Of a DNA stretch of 64,000 bases, positions 35,501 through 47,500 are shown piece by piece (position 1 is the stretch's first letter; each line of letters starts with the position of its first letter). The notes under the pieces were generated by a model that did not search any database, was not told the origin of the DNA, and worked only from the letters and a program-made list of their open reading frames with translations. The stretch covers positions 3,453,342 through 3,517,341 of the forward strand of contig NC_071399.1 in the NCBI RefSeq assembly GCF_022682495.2, written 5' to 3'. The position numbers and the translations under genes are program-made. The stretch is from Desmodus rotundus (lineage: Eukaryota > Chordata > Mammalia > Chiroptera > Phyllostomidae).

Positions 35501-38500
35501 ACTGTAATAGTAGAATCAATAAAATATATTAAAAAAATAAAATGCAATTCCCAAGTAAGAAGGTACTATTTTTTAATAACGAACGTACTCTTTTTTTAAG
35601 AAATTTACAGTGCAAATGTAATTTAATGGTACAGCCAGCTGGCTGCCAGGTCTCTGTATCATGTCCCCGTATTGAATTGGTTCCAGGGACGCCTGCCTGT
35701 CTGAGCTGGTGCTGGAACGCGGGCGACGCTGTGGCCTTCAGTTCCCGCAGGGGCCCGCTGTTCGTCTGGGTCATCTCGGGGCCGGAGAGCGGAGTGACCG
35801 TGCACAGGGACGCCCACAGCTTCCTGTCTGACATCTCTGTGTTCCGATGGCATACCCAGAAAAAGGGCAAGATTGCATTTGGTCATATGGATGGAAGTCT
35901 GTCGATTTTACAACCAGGTGAGAATTCAATTAGCCAGAGCTCAACTTTTACTTTTCTTAGCATGTGTAATTTCTTATTTACCTTGGTTGTTCCACTGCCT
36001 TTTTTTCGAGAATGAGAGAACCTGCTCAGTGGAGCCCCCACTGTGACGCACCAGCAGAAGCACTTTTCCCTGTTGCCAGCTGTGTGTTCCATTCAGAAGG
36101 AACAGAGGGCTGTTTGAGGATCCTGTGCTTCGTTTAATTCCCCTTGTTTTATCTCCCTGTTTTTCTGGCTGCCTCCTTCATCCTGGTGGTCAGCAGGAAG
36201 CTGTGGTCATGACAAATGGTGTGATGAGTGAGAATGGAGTGGAAGTGAATCTTGATACACTGTCACAGGCCCCACTCTTCCAAACTCTTTAAGCAACAAA
36301 CATTTAATCCTTTAAAAAATTCTGTGTGGTAAGTATTGTTACATTCTCCATGATGAAAATAAAAGCTGAGTGCACAGAGATTATCTTGTCCGAGAACACA
36401 AAGCTAGGGAGTGGGGGAACTCGGTGGGGCTGGACCCTGTCTCTCCCTACACACACTATACTTTCCATCACAACACGGTCTACTTCCTCTGGCTAGCTTT
36501 TTCCTATGTGATCGCAACACACTGAAATTGTAGCCGAGGACAAAACCATGTGCACTATTACGTGTTTTTTTCTTGCAGCTTTCCAATAACAAATAGGACA
36601 AACATTCCAGACACTCGGGACTGCCAGAGCAAAGCAGTGCGGTCTGACTTCATCAAGCAGACGCGCTCTAATTGGCGGTCACAGGTCAAGTGTCAGTTCT
36701 GCAGGAACTGCCAGCTTTCTCTTCCCAGGAGTCCCAGAGCTCAGCGACGTGCCAGGAGAAAATTAGTCTCGTCTCGATTATTGATCTTTTTTGGAGAATG
36801 TTGTTTAAAACCCTTTTTCTTCACGTGTCATTAGGCAACAAAAGTCAGAAACACGTGCTGAGGCCTGAATCCCTTGACGGGCCAGACGAAGAGGATCCAG
36901 TCACAGCCCTGGAGTGGGACCCGCTGTCGGCTGACTACCTCCTGGTGGCCAACGTGCACTACGGAATTCGGCTGGTAGATTCGGAATCGCTTTATTGCAT
37001 CACGACGTTTAACCGCCCCAATGCAGCAGCCTCGGTGCATTGCTTGGCCTGGGTCCCCAGTGCCCCTGGGGTGTTTGTAACTGGAGGTATGTGACCCTCC
37101 CCCAGCGTGTTCAAGGTGTGTGTTCTTCAGTTCAGCCAGGAAAATTACACTCTTTCATTTGTTAATTTTGTGTAAGACTGACTAACAGTATGAAGGGTGT
37201 CGTCTGTTAGAGTAAATGCCTACTTGACTTTTGTTTATACTGTGTATTTTCAACATAACAACAAATGAAAATGAAACTAAGGCCCCATTGTCCAGGTTTC
37301 CGGTAATAAATTGGAATATATATGAGCATACGTGTATACATATCTGTGTTTGCATGTGCACAGAGGACAGAGTCAGTCTAATTTCAGGCATGGCAGGCTG
37401 AGAGGGAAAGGACTGACTAGAAAACCGGCTTACTGGGTAGGAGCCTCTCAACCTTACTGGAAATTCTGATACCGGCGGCCAGTCAGGTCTAGGCAGACCC
37501 AGAACGTATCACTGCGGGTTGAATGGATGTGCTTTCATGGTTTCCTAATCCAGACAGATTTAGCAAAACCAGGAGATTAGGTGGGATGAGAAGATGCAGG
37601 AATTTAAAATTGTGATTGGAAATTGAACGACTCTACTTTCACTATTTACTGAGGCTCAAAAAGACACCTCTCAAGTGCCAGTCCCATCAGCGACTGTATC
37701 AACACTTCCCCTATGGGCTCAGTGTAAAATAAAAGACAGAGTCCTTATCATCTTAGCATTTTAAAAGAAATCCTCTGCAGCGCTATTTACGGTAGCCAGG
37801 ATTTGGAAGCAGTCCACATGCCCATCAGTAGATGAGTGGATAAACAAGCCCTGGTACTTTTACACAACAGAATACTACTCTGCCATAAAAAAGAAGGAAA
37901 TCTTACCTTTTGCAACAGCGTGGATGGACCTGGAGAAATAAGCCAGTTGGAGAAAGGCACATTCTATATAATTTCACTTTTATATGGAATCTAACGAACA
38001 AAATAAACAACGTAGAAACAGACAGAGAGAGAGCACACGGAGAGCTGTCAGAGGGAACGGCTGGGGGAGGGTTGGAAAGGTCAGGGGTTCAGCAGCACAT
38101 GGGTGGCTGCAGAGATGCGACCGCAGCGTGAGTAATATAACCAGCATTGTTGAGACGACGGGGTGCTGGGCCAGGTGGCCGCTCGGGGCAGTGGGGGACT
38201 GACCACTAACTAGAGTGCTTGGTTTTCTGGCCACTTTGCTCTATGTCAGAAACTGGTGCGGAATGGCATCGAATGTAAGCTGTGGTTGAAAGACAAAGGA
38301 ATTGGAAAAAAAATTTTTTTACTACTTGAAGCATTTACATTACACATGTCTTAATTGCCTTTAATTTCACGTGATATAATTAATAATAGACATGGGGATT
38401 TTTATATAGCTATTATTACTATTGTGACATAAAATTTGCATACCATACAACTCACCATTTTAAAGTGTACAGTTTAGTGGTTTCTGTAGTCACACAGTTG

Positions 38501-41500
38501 TGCGAACTTTACCACTAATTCCAGAACGTTCCGTCTGCACCCCTAGCAGTCTTTCTCTGTGATCCCCTCTGCACAGCCCCCAGGGGACACACATGAACAT
38601 AAACTGCTAACCTACTTTCTGTCCCTGTGGATTTCCGCGTTTCCTGGAAATGAAGTAACTCAGTATTTGGCATTTTCTGTCTGGCCTGTTTGACTTAGCA
38701 TAGAGGTTTCAGGTTCATCCATGGCGTTGGGCCTGTGAGTAATTCATTCCTGTTTACGGGTGAATGATGTTTCATTGTGTGGATGTGGCAGAACCTATTC
38801 ATTTATCAGTTGACAGCCACGGAGCTTTTTGCTGCTTTTTTGCTCTTACAAATAATGGCTGGCAGGAACATTTGCGTGCAGGTTTTTGTGTGGGCGTCTT
38901 TCTAGCTTTGTTGGGGGTACCCGCAGGGATGCGATGGCCGGGTCATTCTGTGACTCCGTGGTTAATCATTTGAGGGACTGCCTGGTTGGTTTCCAATAGC
39001 TTATTAAGGTAGAATTTTGGAAGGGAGGGGGCTTTCCAACTGGCTGCAGGTTTACCAGGCATCCTTGTCAGCTGCAGTTTAGCAAGGGAGCAGCTTATGG
39101 TCATCCTGACGAGGAAGGACCCTTTAAGGCTGGGGTGGGAAGTTCTCAGTGGTGGGTTCTCCTGGAGTGCGGGGTCAGGGGGGTGCTTTTCTGTGACCAG
39201 GCTGTCATACTGATTTTTGTGGGTAAGGTGCCACGGAAGCCAGTTTCACACCCTAGAAAAGGATTTGGAACAGAAAAAAAATAGTAAAACATGCCAAACA
39301 TGTTAAGGTGGAACAACATTTTAGCAGAGTCTTTGATTGTATTATTGTGCAATCTTACTGTTTGAAGAATGCCAATTAGTAGTGCTAAAAGTCTTGTAAG
39401 TAGAAGTTTTTCATTACTCTTGTGTCTGGGCATTTTATATTTCAAATAAAAGTTTTTAACAGAATGCTCTTTTCCTGACTAGATTCTCAAGTAGGTGTTT
39501 TACGCATTTGGAGTGTTTCAAGAACAACACCTATTGATAATTTTAAGTTAAAGAAAACAGGATTTCACTGCTTACATATACTTAATTCTCCTCCAAGAAA
39601 AAAATGTAAGTGAAAGTATCAACAAAGTTTACTATTTTAAAATATTGTATTTGCTGCTTTCAAATAAAATGATACAATGATATGAACATAGCAAATGCCA
39701 TATGCTACTGAGAAGCAAATTTGAAAAAATAGCCTTGGACAATACGTGTGCTAAAGGAACCTTGAAGCCACACCATTTCGGCTTTTCTGTGGCGCCCTGA
39801 TCCTTCTAAATCCCGGAGACCAGAGGTTCTAGAGACATGAGGGTTGGGAACTGATACTCTGGAGGCTGACGTATTGTTTACACATCCTGCAATTTTTTGT
39901 GGTTATTTGTTTCTCTGTTTAGTTGCTATGAAGATTTACACCATGGGATGACTGAAACAGCACAGATTCTCACATATTTTTTATATTAGAAAAGTAGCCC
40001 ATGTTCATTAGAGAAAAAAACGTAAAATATAAAGAAGTAGGTACCAACCTCGTCATTTCTGAGTAATTCCTTTCAAGTAATCTATTGCTAGATGTCTAGT
40101 TTTTTACCCCATTTTTCAATGTAACAAAGTGTAGAAAAAGAAAAATTATGTGAAAATGAAGATTTTAATCATTCCAAGTTCTATAAAAAGAGTTGAATTA
40201 CAGATAGAAAAGTATATAAAGAGTTCAAAACCACTCATAATGTCAGTAAATTAAAATATTAGAAAACCAAGTCATGGGCCATATTAATTTTAACCAAATC
40301 ATCAGCAAACTTTCATTGAATCAAGTGCTTCTTTTGTTATTAGTAGGTAGTTAAAATTAGTATGGACTTCCTGTCACTCTGAGATTCTGAGGGGTATTAT
40401 GCAAGTGAATGAGATAAGGAATACTGTATTATATTTGAATAAAAAGGGAATATACTCAAAAAAGAGAATATCTGGGAAATATTTATCTATCTTCCAGTAT
40501 GTAATTAGTATAGACTGGTCTGATAATTGACAGTGGTATTATTATTTTGAGTTATGTTTGCAAAAGAATATTCATGTTCTAAGGAAAAACTTCTTGCAAG
40601 AAGACACGATATGAGATAAAGAATACACAGAAAATAAGAAAGCACGGACACTTATGTAACTGGAAGTTGGAGAAATGGAAGCATATAAACAGTGAAAGTA
40701 AACCCGAGGAAGAAGAAAGAAAAACTGAGATGCAAATGTGTGTCAGACAATTATGATTCTTAGTTTGGGCACTAAATTAGAGTGAATTATATGTCAAAAA
40801 ACTTATTTTCATTGGATGGGCGTTTAGTGGAGAGAGTTATGAGCTTTCAAAGAAAAAATTCCCATGCTTGTGTTATTTGTCTATGCAGAGGGCAACGTCA
40901 GCTAATATATGGTGATTTTGAAAGAAGATTCTAATTAAAAAAATAATCATTCTGTGCTTTAATTTATGGGGGAGATAAAAAACAAATATTCACAGTATAT
41001 TGTGATTCCTCACGTACTAATTTTCATCCATTTTCCTCCCCCTGCACTTTTATACACCTCTGTGCAAAATCATATCCAATTCTGTGTATATGTGTATATA
41101 CAGGGTGGGGCAAAAGTAGGTTTACAATAAGCCAGGCAGTGAGGGACAAATACCATATAATCTCACCTTTAACTGGAACATAATCAACAGAAGAAAAGAG
41201 CAAACAAAATATAACCAGAGACATTGAAATTAAGAACAATCTAACAATAGCCAGAGGGGAGTGGGGAGGGGACAGTGGAGGGGAAGGGTTTTCAGGAACT
41301 ACTATAAAGGACACATGGACAAAACCAAGGGGGAAGGTGGAAGCAAGGGAGGGAGGTGGGTTTGGCTGGGGTGGGGGGCAGTGGTGGGGAGAAAATGCAG
41401 ACAACTGTAGCTGAACAACAATAAATAATTTATGAAAAAAAGTAGGTTTATAGTTGTGAGTACATGAAACACAGAGTTTATTTTTGTATTAATATTTATT

Positions 41501-44500
41501 AATTATTACATTATTTTTCCATATAAATAACTGTAGACCTACTTTTGCTCTGCCCTCTATTTTGGCAAAGCTGCCAAAGCGCTCCTGTGGCAGGAAATGT
41601 GATTATTTCTCAGTAGAAGAAAACAAAGGGCTTTTCTTTATTAATTTACAAATTTACTTATTTACTAACTTCTAAATTAATGTATGAATTATATTTATAC
41701 ATATATGTATACATACATATGTGAACATTACATATATGTATACATTTAAATACAGTTTATGCATTAGTTTATGAATTACGCTGTGCGGTTTCATTCCAGC
41801 CTATGCGGAGCTGTTGGCTCACATGTTTACCTGCTGACTTCTCTTCTTTTTCAGTCTCAGTCCAGCCCCCGACTAAAAATCACTACACGTCCTCCACCAG
41901 CGAGGCGGTGCCCCCCCCAGCGCTGACGCGGAGCCAGGCCTTCTCCCTCCCTCCGGGCCACGCGCTGTGCTGTTTCCTGGACGGGGGCGTCGGCCTGTAC
42001 AACCTGGGAGCCAGGAAGTGGGATTTCCTTAGAGACATGGTATGTCCAGGCCGCCCCTTCTTTCATACCCAACACCTACTTTGTGAAGCTTGCGATATTT
42101 ACTTTTACTTACTTATTAATATCGTTAACATACACTTTTGTAAACAATCATATATTAGGACTTTATCTTGGCTGACAAAAACGTTGTGGAATAATGTGTA
42201 GAATGCTGACAAACCCAGTAAAAATCTTTCAGTTTCCAACATTGAACTTCTGGAAATGTGAATGTCTAGCTGATCACGATCACCAGCAAGGTCGGCAGTG
42301 TTCCCACTCTTGTGGGGGCCATGTCAGCCCTTCGGACAGCACTGGAAACCCACGTTCCTGTGCTGTAGGTGGGAGGCAAAACGGTACCCTCTTAGAAGGA
42401 GGAAAAGTCCATCTCTGCCGGGTACTCCAGGTGTGGCTGCTCTCATCTGTAAATGAGCAAGGTTGGATGAAGTTGTCGTAAGATTTGTGTCTATTATTGA
42501 ACCATTATAATAACTCTGATTCTATCAACTTCCGTTCTCATGATCATTAAGCCTCTAGTACAGCAGAATAAAACCTTGCTGAGGACTCATATTTTTGTTT
42601 GGTTGTGCTCTCTGCTTTGTCTCCACTACCTAAAATAGTGCCTGGTGCATAGCAAGTCTTTGTTAAGTTTTGATGAATGCATGCGTGCATGTAATTATAT
42701 TGTGTTGTAATTAATATTTGTTCGTGATCATCCTCAATTGCCCCTCATTTAGAGTTTATAAAATTACCTGTTTTTTCCCTACAGTTTTAAATTATACTAA
42801 TTATACTAATCTTTTTCTTTCGTTCTTTAAATTGTATTGTTATTCAATTACAGTTGTATGCCTTTTCTCCCCATCCCTCCTAATTATACTAATCTTGATA
42901 TTTAAGAAAGTTTTAAATGTTAAATGTTTGTTCAATAGAAAAACTCAGAAAGGAATCAAGAGCTATACTTGCCCTTGTTAAAAAAAAAAAGAGGGAAATA
43001 ACCAATGATACTATCATATCAGGACTAATTTAATTTTGTCCTCAAATAAAAACATTGAACATTAGCAAAAATATTTTTTAACAATGCGTAGCTTATTTAA
43101 AAGTATTCCTTCTGTAAATGTTTTCCCAGTGTGCGAAACTTTTCCTGTATTTCAAATTACCACTTACTTTTAAAAAGAATTATAAAAGGAAAGGGAGAAA
43201 AAGAAGTCTGTTAAAATTCACCTTAGTAAAGAAGCCACGCAACCCAGGTTCAGTGGAGTTTCTGTTGGGTGTATGTCATCATTTAAAGTATGTTTTATTT
43301 TATTGAATTTATAATTCAATAAAAGCTCAAAGATTCTTTTATTATACATTTTTTCAGTGGCTCTTCTCCCTTTCAAAATGTCTACCATTCAGCAGACACA
43401 GTGAGTTTTATCTTTGTAATTCCTCTCATCCCCAACACAGACCCCAACTCGAGATGACTAGAAATAACATCTCGGAAGAGACATCTGACTCTGATGTTGT
43501 ATGCGTACAGCATCTCCAAAGATTCCAAATTACATGGGATAAGAAAAATCCTAGTCATACACTTTCTAAAAGGTGTACTTCCACATGAATGTCTGCTTGA
43601 TTAAGATGAAGAAAAATGCTTCAAAATTGCCCCTTCCTCCTTGCATTCCCCCTGATAAGAAGATGAAGAAATATTCACAATTTAGTTCTTGCTGTGTGGT
43701 TTTTCAAATTTAAAAAACAAAATTTGAAAGCGTAGCCATGAACTAACACTGAAAAATACACATCCAGGCAGTCCCTGCCCCAAGTGTGTTCTTAACATTG
43801 GACATGAGGACTGGACCAACTCCAGCCCCCTGAACCTGTGGCTGAAGCATCCTGTCCCCTCCTTGCTAACTCTGGGATTCTCCTCTCCTCTCCCGAGAGG
43901 AGCCCCTGCAGCCCTGTGTGGCTTCCTGTGGGCGGTGCTTCTGGTGTCACCAGGCTCCAGGACTTGGAAGGCTCCTGTGTGCCCCTAAGGCCGGAATTGA
44001 AATAGAGAGCCCCATCCTTGTGTTAATTCTCTCCCAGGTCCCAGCAGGGTGTAATTTCTGCTGCTTGGGGTGGGAGTTTCAGTTCCCGCGTTCCAGTTTG
44101 GGGAGACAAGTGGTACCTCTGGCTACTGGCAGTAGATTCCTACCAGCTTCTCCCACAGCGCATCCTGATCCCTTTCCACTTCGCAAGTGTGACTGTTCCC
44201 ATGTATCGGTATATCCCACGTCTCAGTTTGTCAGATGTTTGGGACCCAAGTCACCAGGCAATGGGAACAGGTGTTGTGAGTTCCAAAGAATAAACTTGCT
44301 AGAAAATTTTGGAACATGACCCATTAAACTCGAGACCATGCCCACTATTCTTCTTTCTGTTAAAATCATGACCCTCTTTCAGAGCGTCATTGGTACCAAA
44401 AGAAGGAATATTTGCATGAAAGGACTTTTAGTTTCAGTTGTAGCTTGGTCTTTTATTTTCCTACCAGAATGATGTAGTTACTATTAATAGTTAATCCCGT

Positions 44501-47500
44501 TATAAATGTCTAGCATAGCATTCTGTATATGGTAAATAATGAGAAAACATAGGTGTGGAATTGAAGATGAACGTTGGATTTTGAACATCCTTGTGTTTAG
44601 TCGCTGATTTAAGGGCCTGAGATGGAATGAAATCTAGGTCTGTAACAGCTTCTACACTGAGAACAGCACAAAGCTTCTTCAACCACCGCAGTGGCTCAGG
44701 CTTTGTGGGTTTGCTTGCCTTATGTGTTTGTGTTCACATTTGGAAGCCATAGTACACGGTTCGGCTTGATTAGACATTGTGGTTTGCTTATTAATAACGT
44801 GGATTTCCCTCAGTCGTTGTGACTTTTCCTGCTGTGTTCCCAGGGCCACATCGAAACCATCTTTGACTGCAAATTCAAGCCGGCTGACCCCAGCCTCCTG
44901 GCCACCGCGTCATTTGACGGCACCATCAAAGTCTGGGACGTGAACACGCTGACGGCCGTGCACACCTCCCCGGGCAACGAGGGCATCATCTACTCCCTCT
45001 CGTGGGCTCCAGGTGAGGAGGGCTTCATTGGCGTCAGGGCTCCCGTGAAATGACTTTCCTGACTTCCATTGTCACTAGCGTGACCTTCCTCCCATCAATG
45101 CCATCTTGTTCCAAAGGCTTGTAGAGGCAGATTAGTAATGACATATTTTTTTGGTTCAGCTTTGGGGGTTTTCGGAACAGACTCCCTGCATAGGCACTTT
45201 GATGTCGGGGCCCTTATATACGACATAAGCACATGGAAAAGCCACCGTAAATCAGGATGATTGCGACTCACCTGATTTTAGCTGCATCTGTATAGCTGTG
45301 ACTTCAACAATATCACACATTTTACATGAACGTTTTCCTTAAAATGTTCATGAGCATCAAATATGTAAAAATTGAACATTTACTTTTTAAAAGTTAGAAT
45401 ACATCTTTCCCTAGTACAGCTGTTTTGTGAATATGAATGATTATATACCATCACAGTTCACTTGTGGCCATGTAATTCTATGTTAGTTCCACCTTTGTGA
45501 TATTGAAGGACTTTTAGGCCATAATAGGGCCTTTCCTTTGATCTCAGAAAGATGCTTCTACTTTTCCACTTTCTTTTACAGAAAGGGGGTGTTCCGTGGC
45601 ATCTCTGGCATTTTTTCCCAAAATATTATTTCCCTATAATAAATAATTATTCATACCTAAATGGGTTTCACTTTATAAAGTATGTAGAATGCTTTACTTA
45701 TTTGTCCCACGAGTAAAATATTAATATAAAACCTACACATAACCCACACAACCAGGGCACAGCTTTTTCCCCCTTTATCTCATGGACGGGGATGTTTAAT
45801 CTTGAATTTAGGGGCTCTCTTCAGAGAATCTGGGGGCCTCTTGGAATTTCATGAGTAATGTTCAGCATAGCTGTGCCTGTACCTGCGTCTGTGGACGTCA
45901 TAGGAATCAGATTCTCAGAGGTGCCCACCATACAGAAAGGCTACGAACACACAGCTTTTTTATGTAGCCTCCTCCTCCTCCCCCAAGGGTTAGAAAAAGG
46001 CTTTACTTCCACTTTTTACAGACAGTGGTTTTTCCTTTAAGCCGAACATGCTTAGTACCATTCGGGAAATACAGCTACTTGAAAAAACTGGTCCTTCACT
46101 AATTAAGAACTGAGGCACCAGAAGAACTCAGCAGTTCTCCCTCTCCCTGTTTCACCTCGGCCTCTGTTTGACTCATCGAGTGTGTTGGCCAACATTTATG
46201 AGTCTGAGGTCAGAGGGGTTGAGAAACGCTCACAGGACTTTATGCAAAGCAAGCAGTGGTGGAATCCACATGGGAACAGGGGTCCGTCTGACCGTGAAGC
46301 CTGCATGCTCAGTCCTCCCTCCTCGAGTCTTCACAGCAGGGTCCCCCCCATTGGGGGTGGAGGGATTGACCCAGCTGGTGCAGACTTAGTACACAGCAGC
46401 CATTAGCTGACCATTCCTCCTCCTCCAAAATGCGTATGAGTCTCAAACCCAAAACCCGAGTAGTAACTGTGGCCGTACAGACCACTGTTTGAGTGCATTC
46501 TCAGAAGGCCTCCTCTTACACGAAGCTTTATCCCACACTCTGCACTGGACATTGGCCCCAAGGAAGCAAAACTGTTGAGGAAAGGAAAGTCTGTGATTTT
46601 TCTGAAATGCGATTACAAATGAATCTCTCTTTTTAGGTGAGTATGGATGGAATTGGAAAGATTAATAAAGGTCAGCATAGACAGAAGTAGAATAGGATAG
46701 AGGTGGTTGCATCATTTCCTTTCTATTTAGAGTAGATTCCTTAGGAAAAGGAAAACAGCGCAAATAAAATGGAAACTTATCCTCAGTAATTCCAGGACCC
46801 AAAAGGGGAGCAGGATGAAAATCCTGGAAATATGGTGAGGACCTTTTTAGTGTCTGTTATCATTTATCACAGAGTAATCCCCCCGTGCTTGCCCCCCGGT
46901 AGCTGACGCCTCCTCTCCCTGCCAGAGGAGAAAACCCTGCTCCCACAGCCTTGCAGGGGCTGCTGGGGTCCTGGACCAGCCGCCAGCTCAGGGGCATTTT
47001 CACGACTACAGATTGTTTCATTTCTTAGAGACAAAGCATGCTTGATGTTTTTATTAGAGAAACTGATTTTATTCACGGGTGTTGCCCACATAAATGCTCT
47101 CCCAACCATGAAAAAAATTACTAGATGGTCAGAAAAGAGTAAATGCTAACTGGATATGTGATAATATTGAGGAATTTTTGACACTTTTTTTATTTGTCAT
47201 TGTGGTGGTTTAGTTATGGTAATAAAAGAGTCCATGCCTTTTAGACATCCACGCTAAACTGTTTTTTGATGAATTAATGTAATGTCAGAGGTTTACACTT
47301 AGGAGGGGCTGTAGACCAAGCAAGGCTGACCATATTTTGACCATTGTTGAAGGTTGTGATGGATACATTCATACCGTTCTCTGGGTTTGCATGCACTTGA
47401 TGGTTTCCACATTAAAAAATTTAAAGAACTACTCTGCAAACCACAAGTCTTACTTTTTCAAAAGTGTTTTTGTGGTAGACATTTCATATAATGCCTAACA

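Larger units (their letters stand above)
30294..35686 (+). other. WDR17: WDR17 intron 4, about 5.4 kb
   Basis: Contains an L2 end (32640-32745), a MIR fragment (about 33175-33290) and HAL1-like copy 2 (33646-35538), whose tail stops about 150 bases before the next exon. Other parts are AT-rich. An open frame of 152 codons at 32168-32626 shows no similarity or codon bias that I can support. Confidence 0.85.
37087..39482 (+). other. WDR17: WDR17 intron 6
   Basis: Holds two old L1 3' ends in opposite orientation (37775-38310 and 38320-38970) meeting at an A8/T7 tract near 38310. 38980-39480 shows nothing I can classify. Confidence 0.85.
41101..41557. mobile_element. Mariner-type MITE split by an L1
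   Basis: Left terminus cagggtggggcaaaagtagg; right terminus gtagacctacttttgctctg then ccct. TA lies on both sides (41099-41100, 41558-41559). The MITE sequence is interrupted at 41124 and resumes at 41438 with a repeat of aaaagtaggttta. Removing the insert leaves a MITE of about 130 bp of the same family as 21356-21465. Confidence 0.85.
39606..41854 (+). other. WDR17: WDR17 intron 7
   Basis: AT-rich. Holds the nested mariner MITE/L1 at 41101-41557 and an AT palindrome tract near 41690-41750. 39620-41090 shows nothing I can classify. Confidence 0.85.
42040..44843 (+). other. WDR17: WDR17 intron 8
   Basis: Contains an L2 end (42610-42695) and a 67-bp L1 fragment with target-site duplication (42814-42880). 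The rest (42900-44840) is unclassified, including a CT-rich block near 43800-44200. Confidence 0.85.

Noticed and set aside
36550..36834. Open frame running into coding exon 5 considered as a longer exon
   Set aside because: A good acceptor (tgtcattag) at 36834 keeps the known reading frame; the upstream residues do not resemble WDR17.
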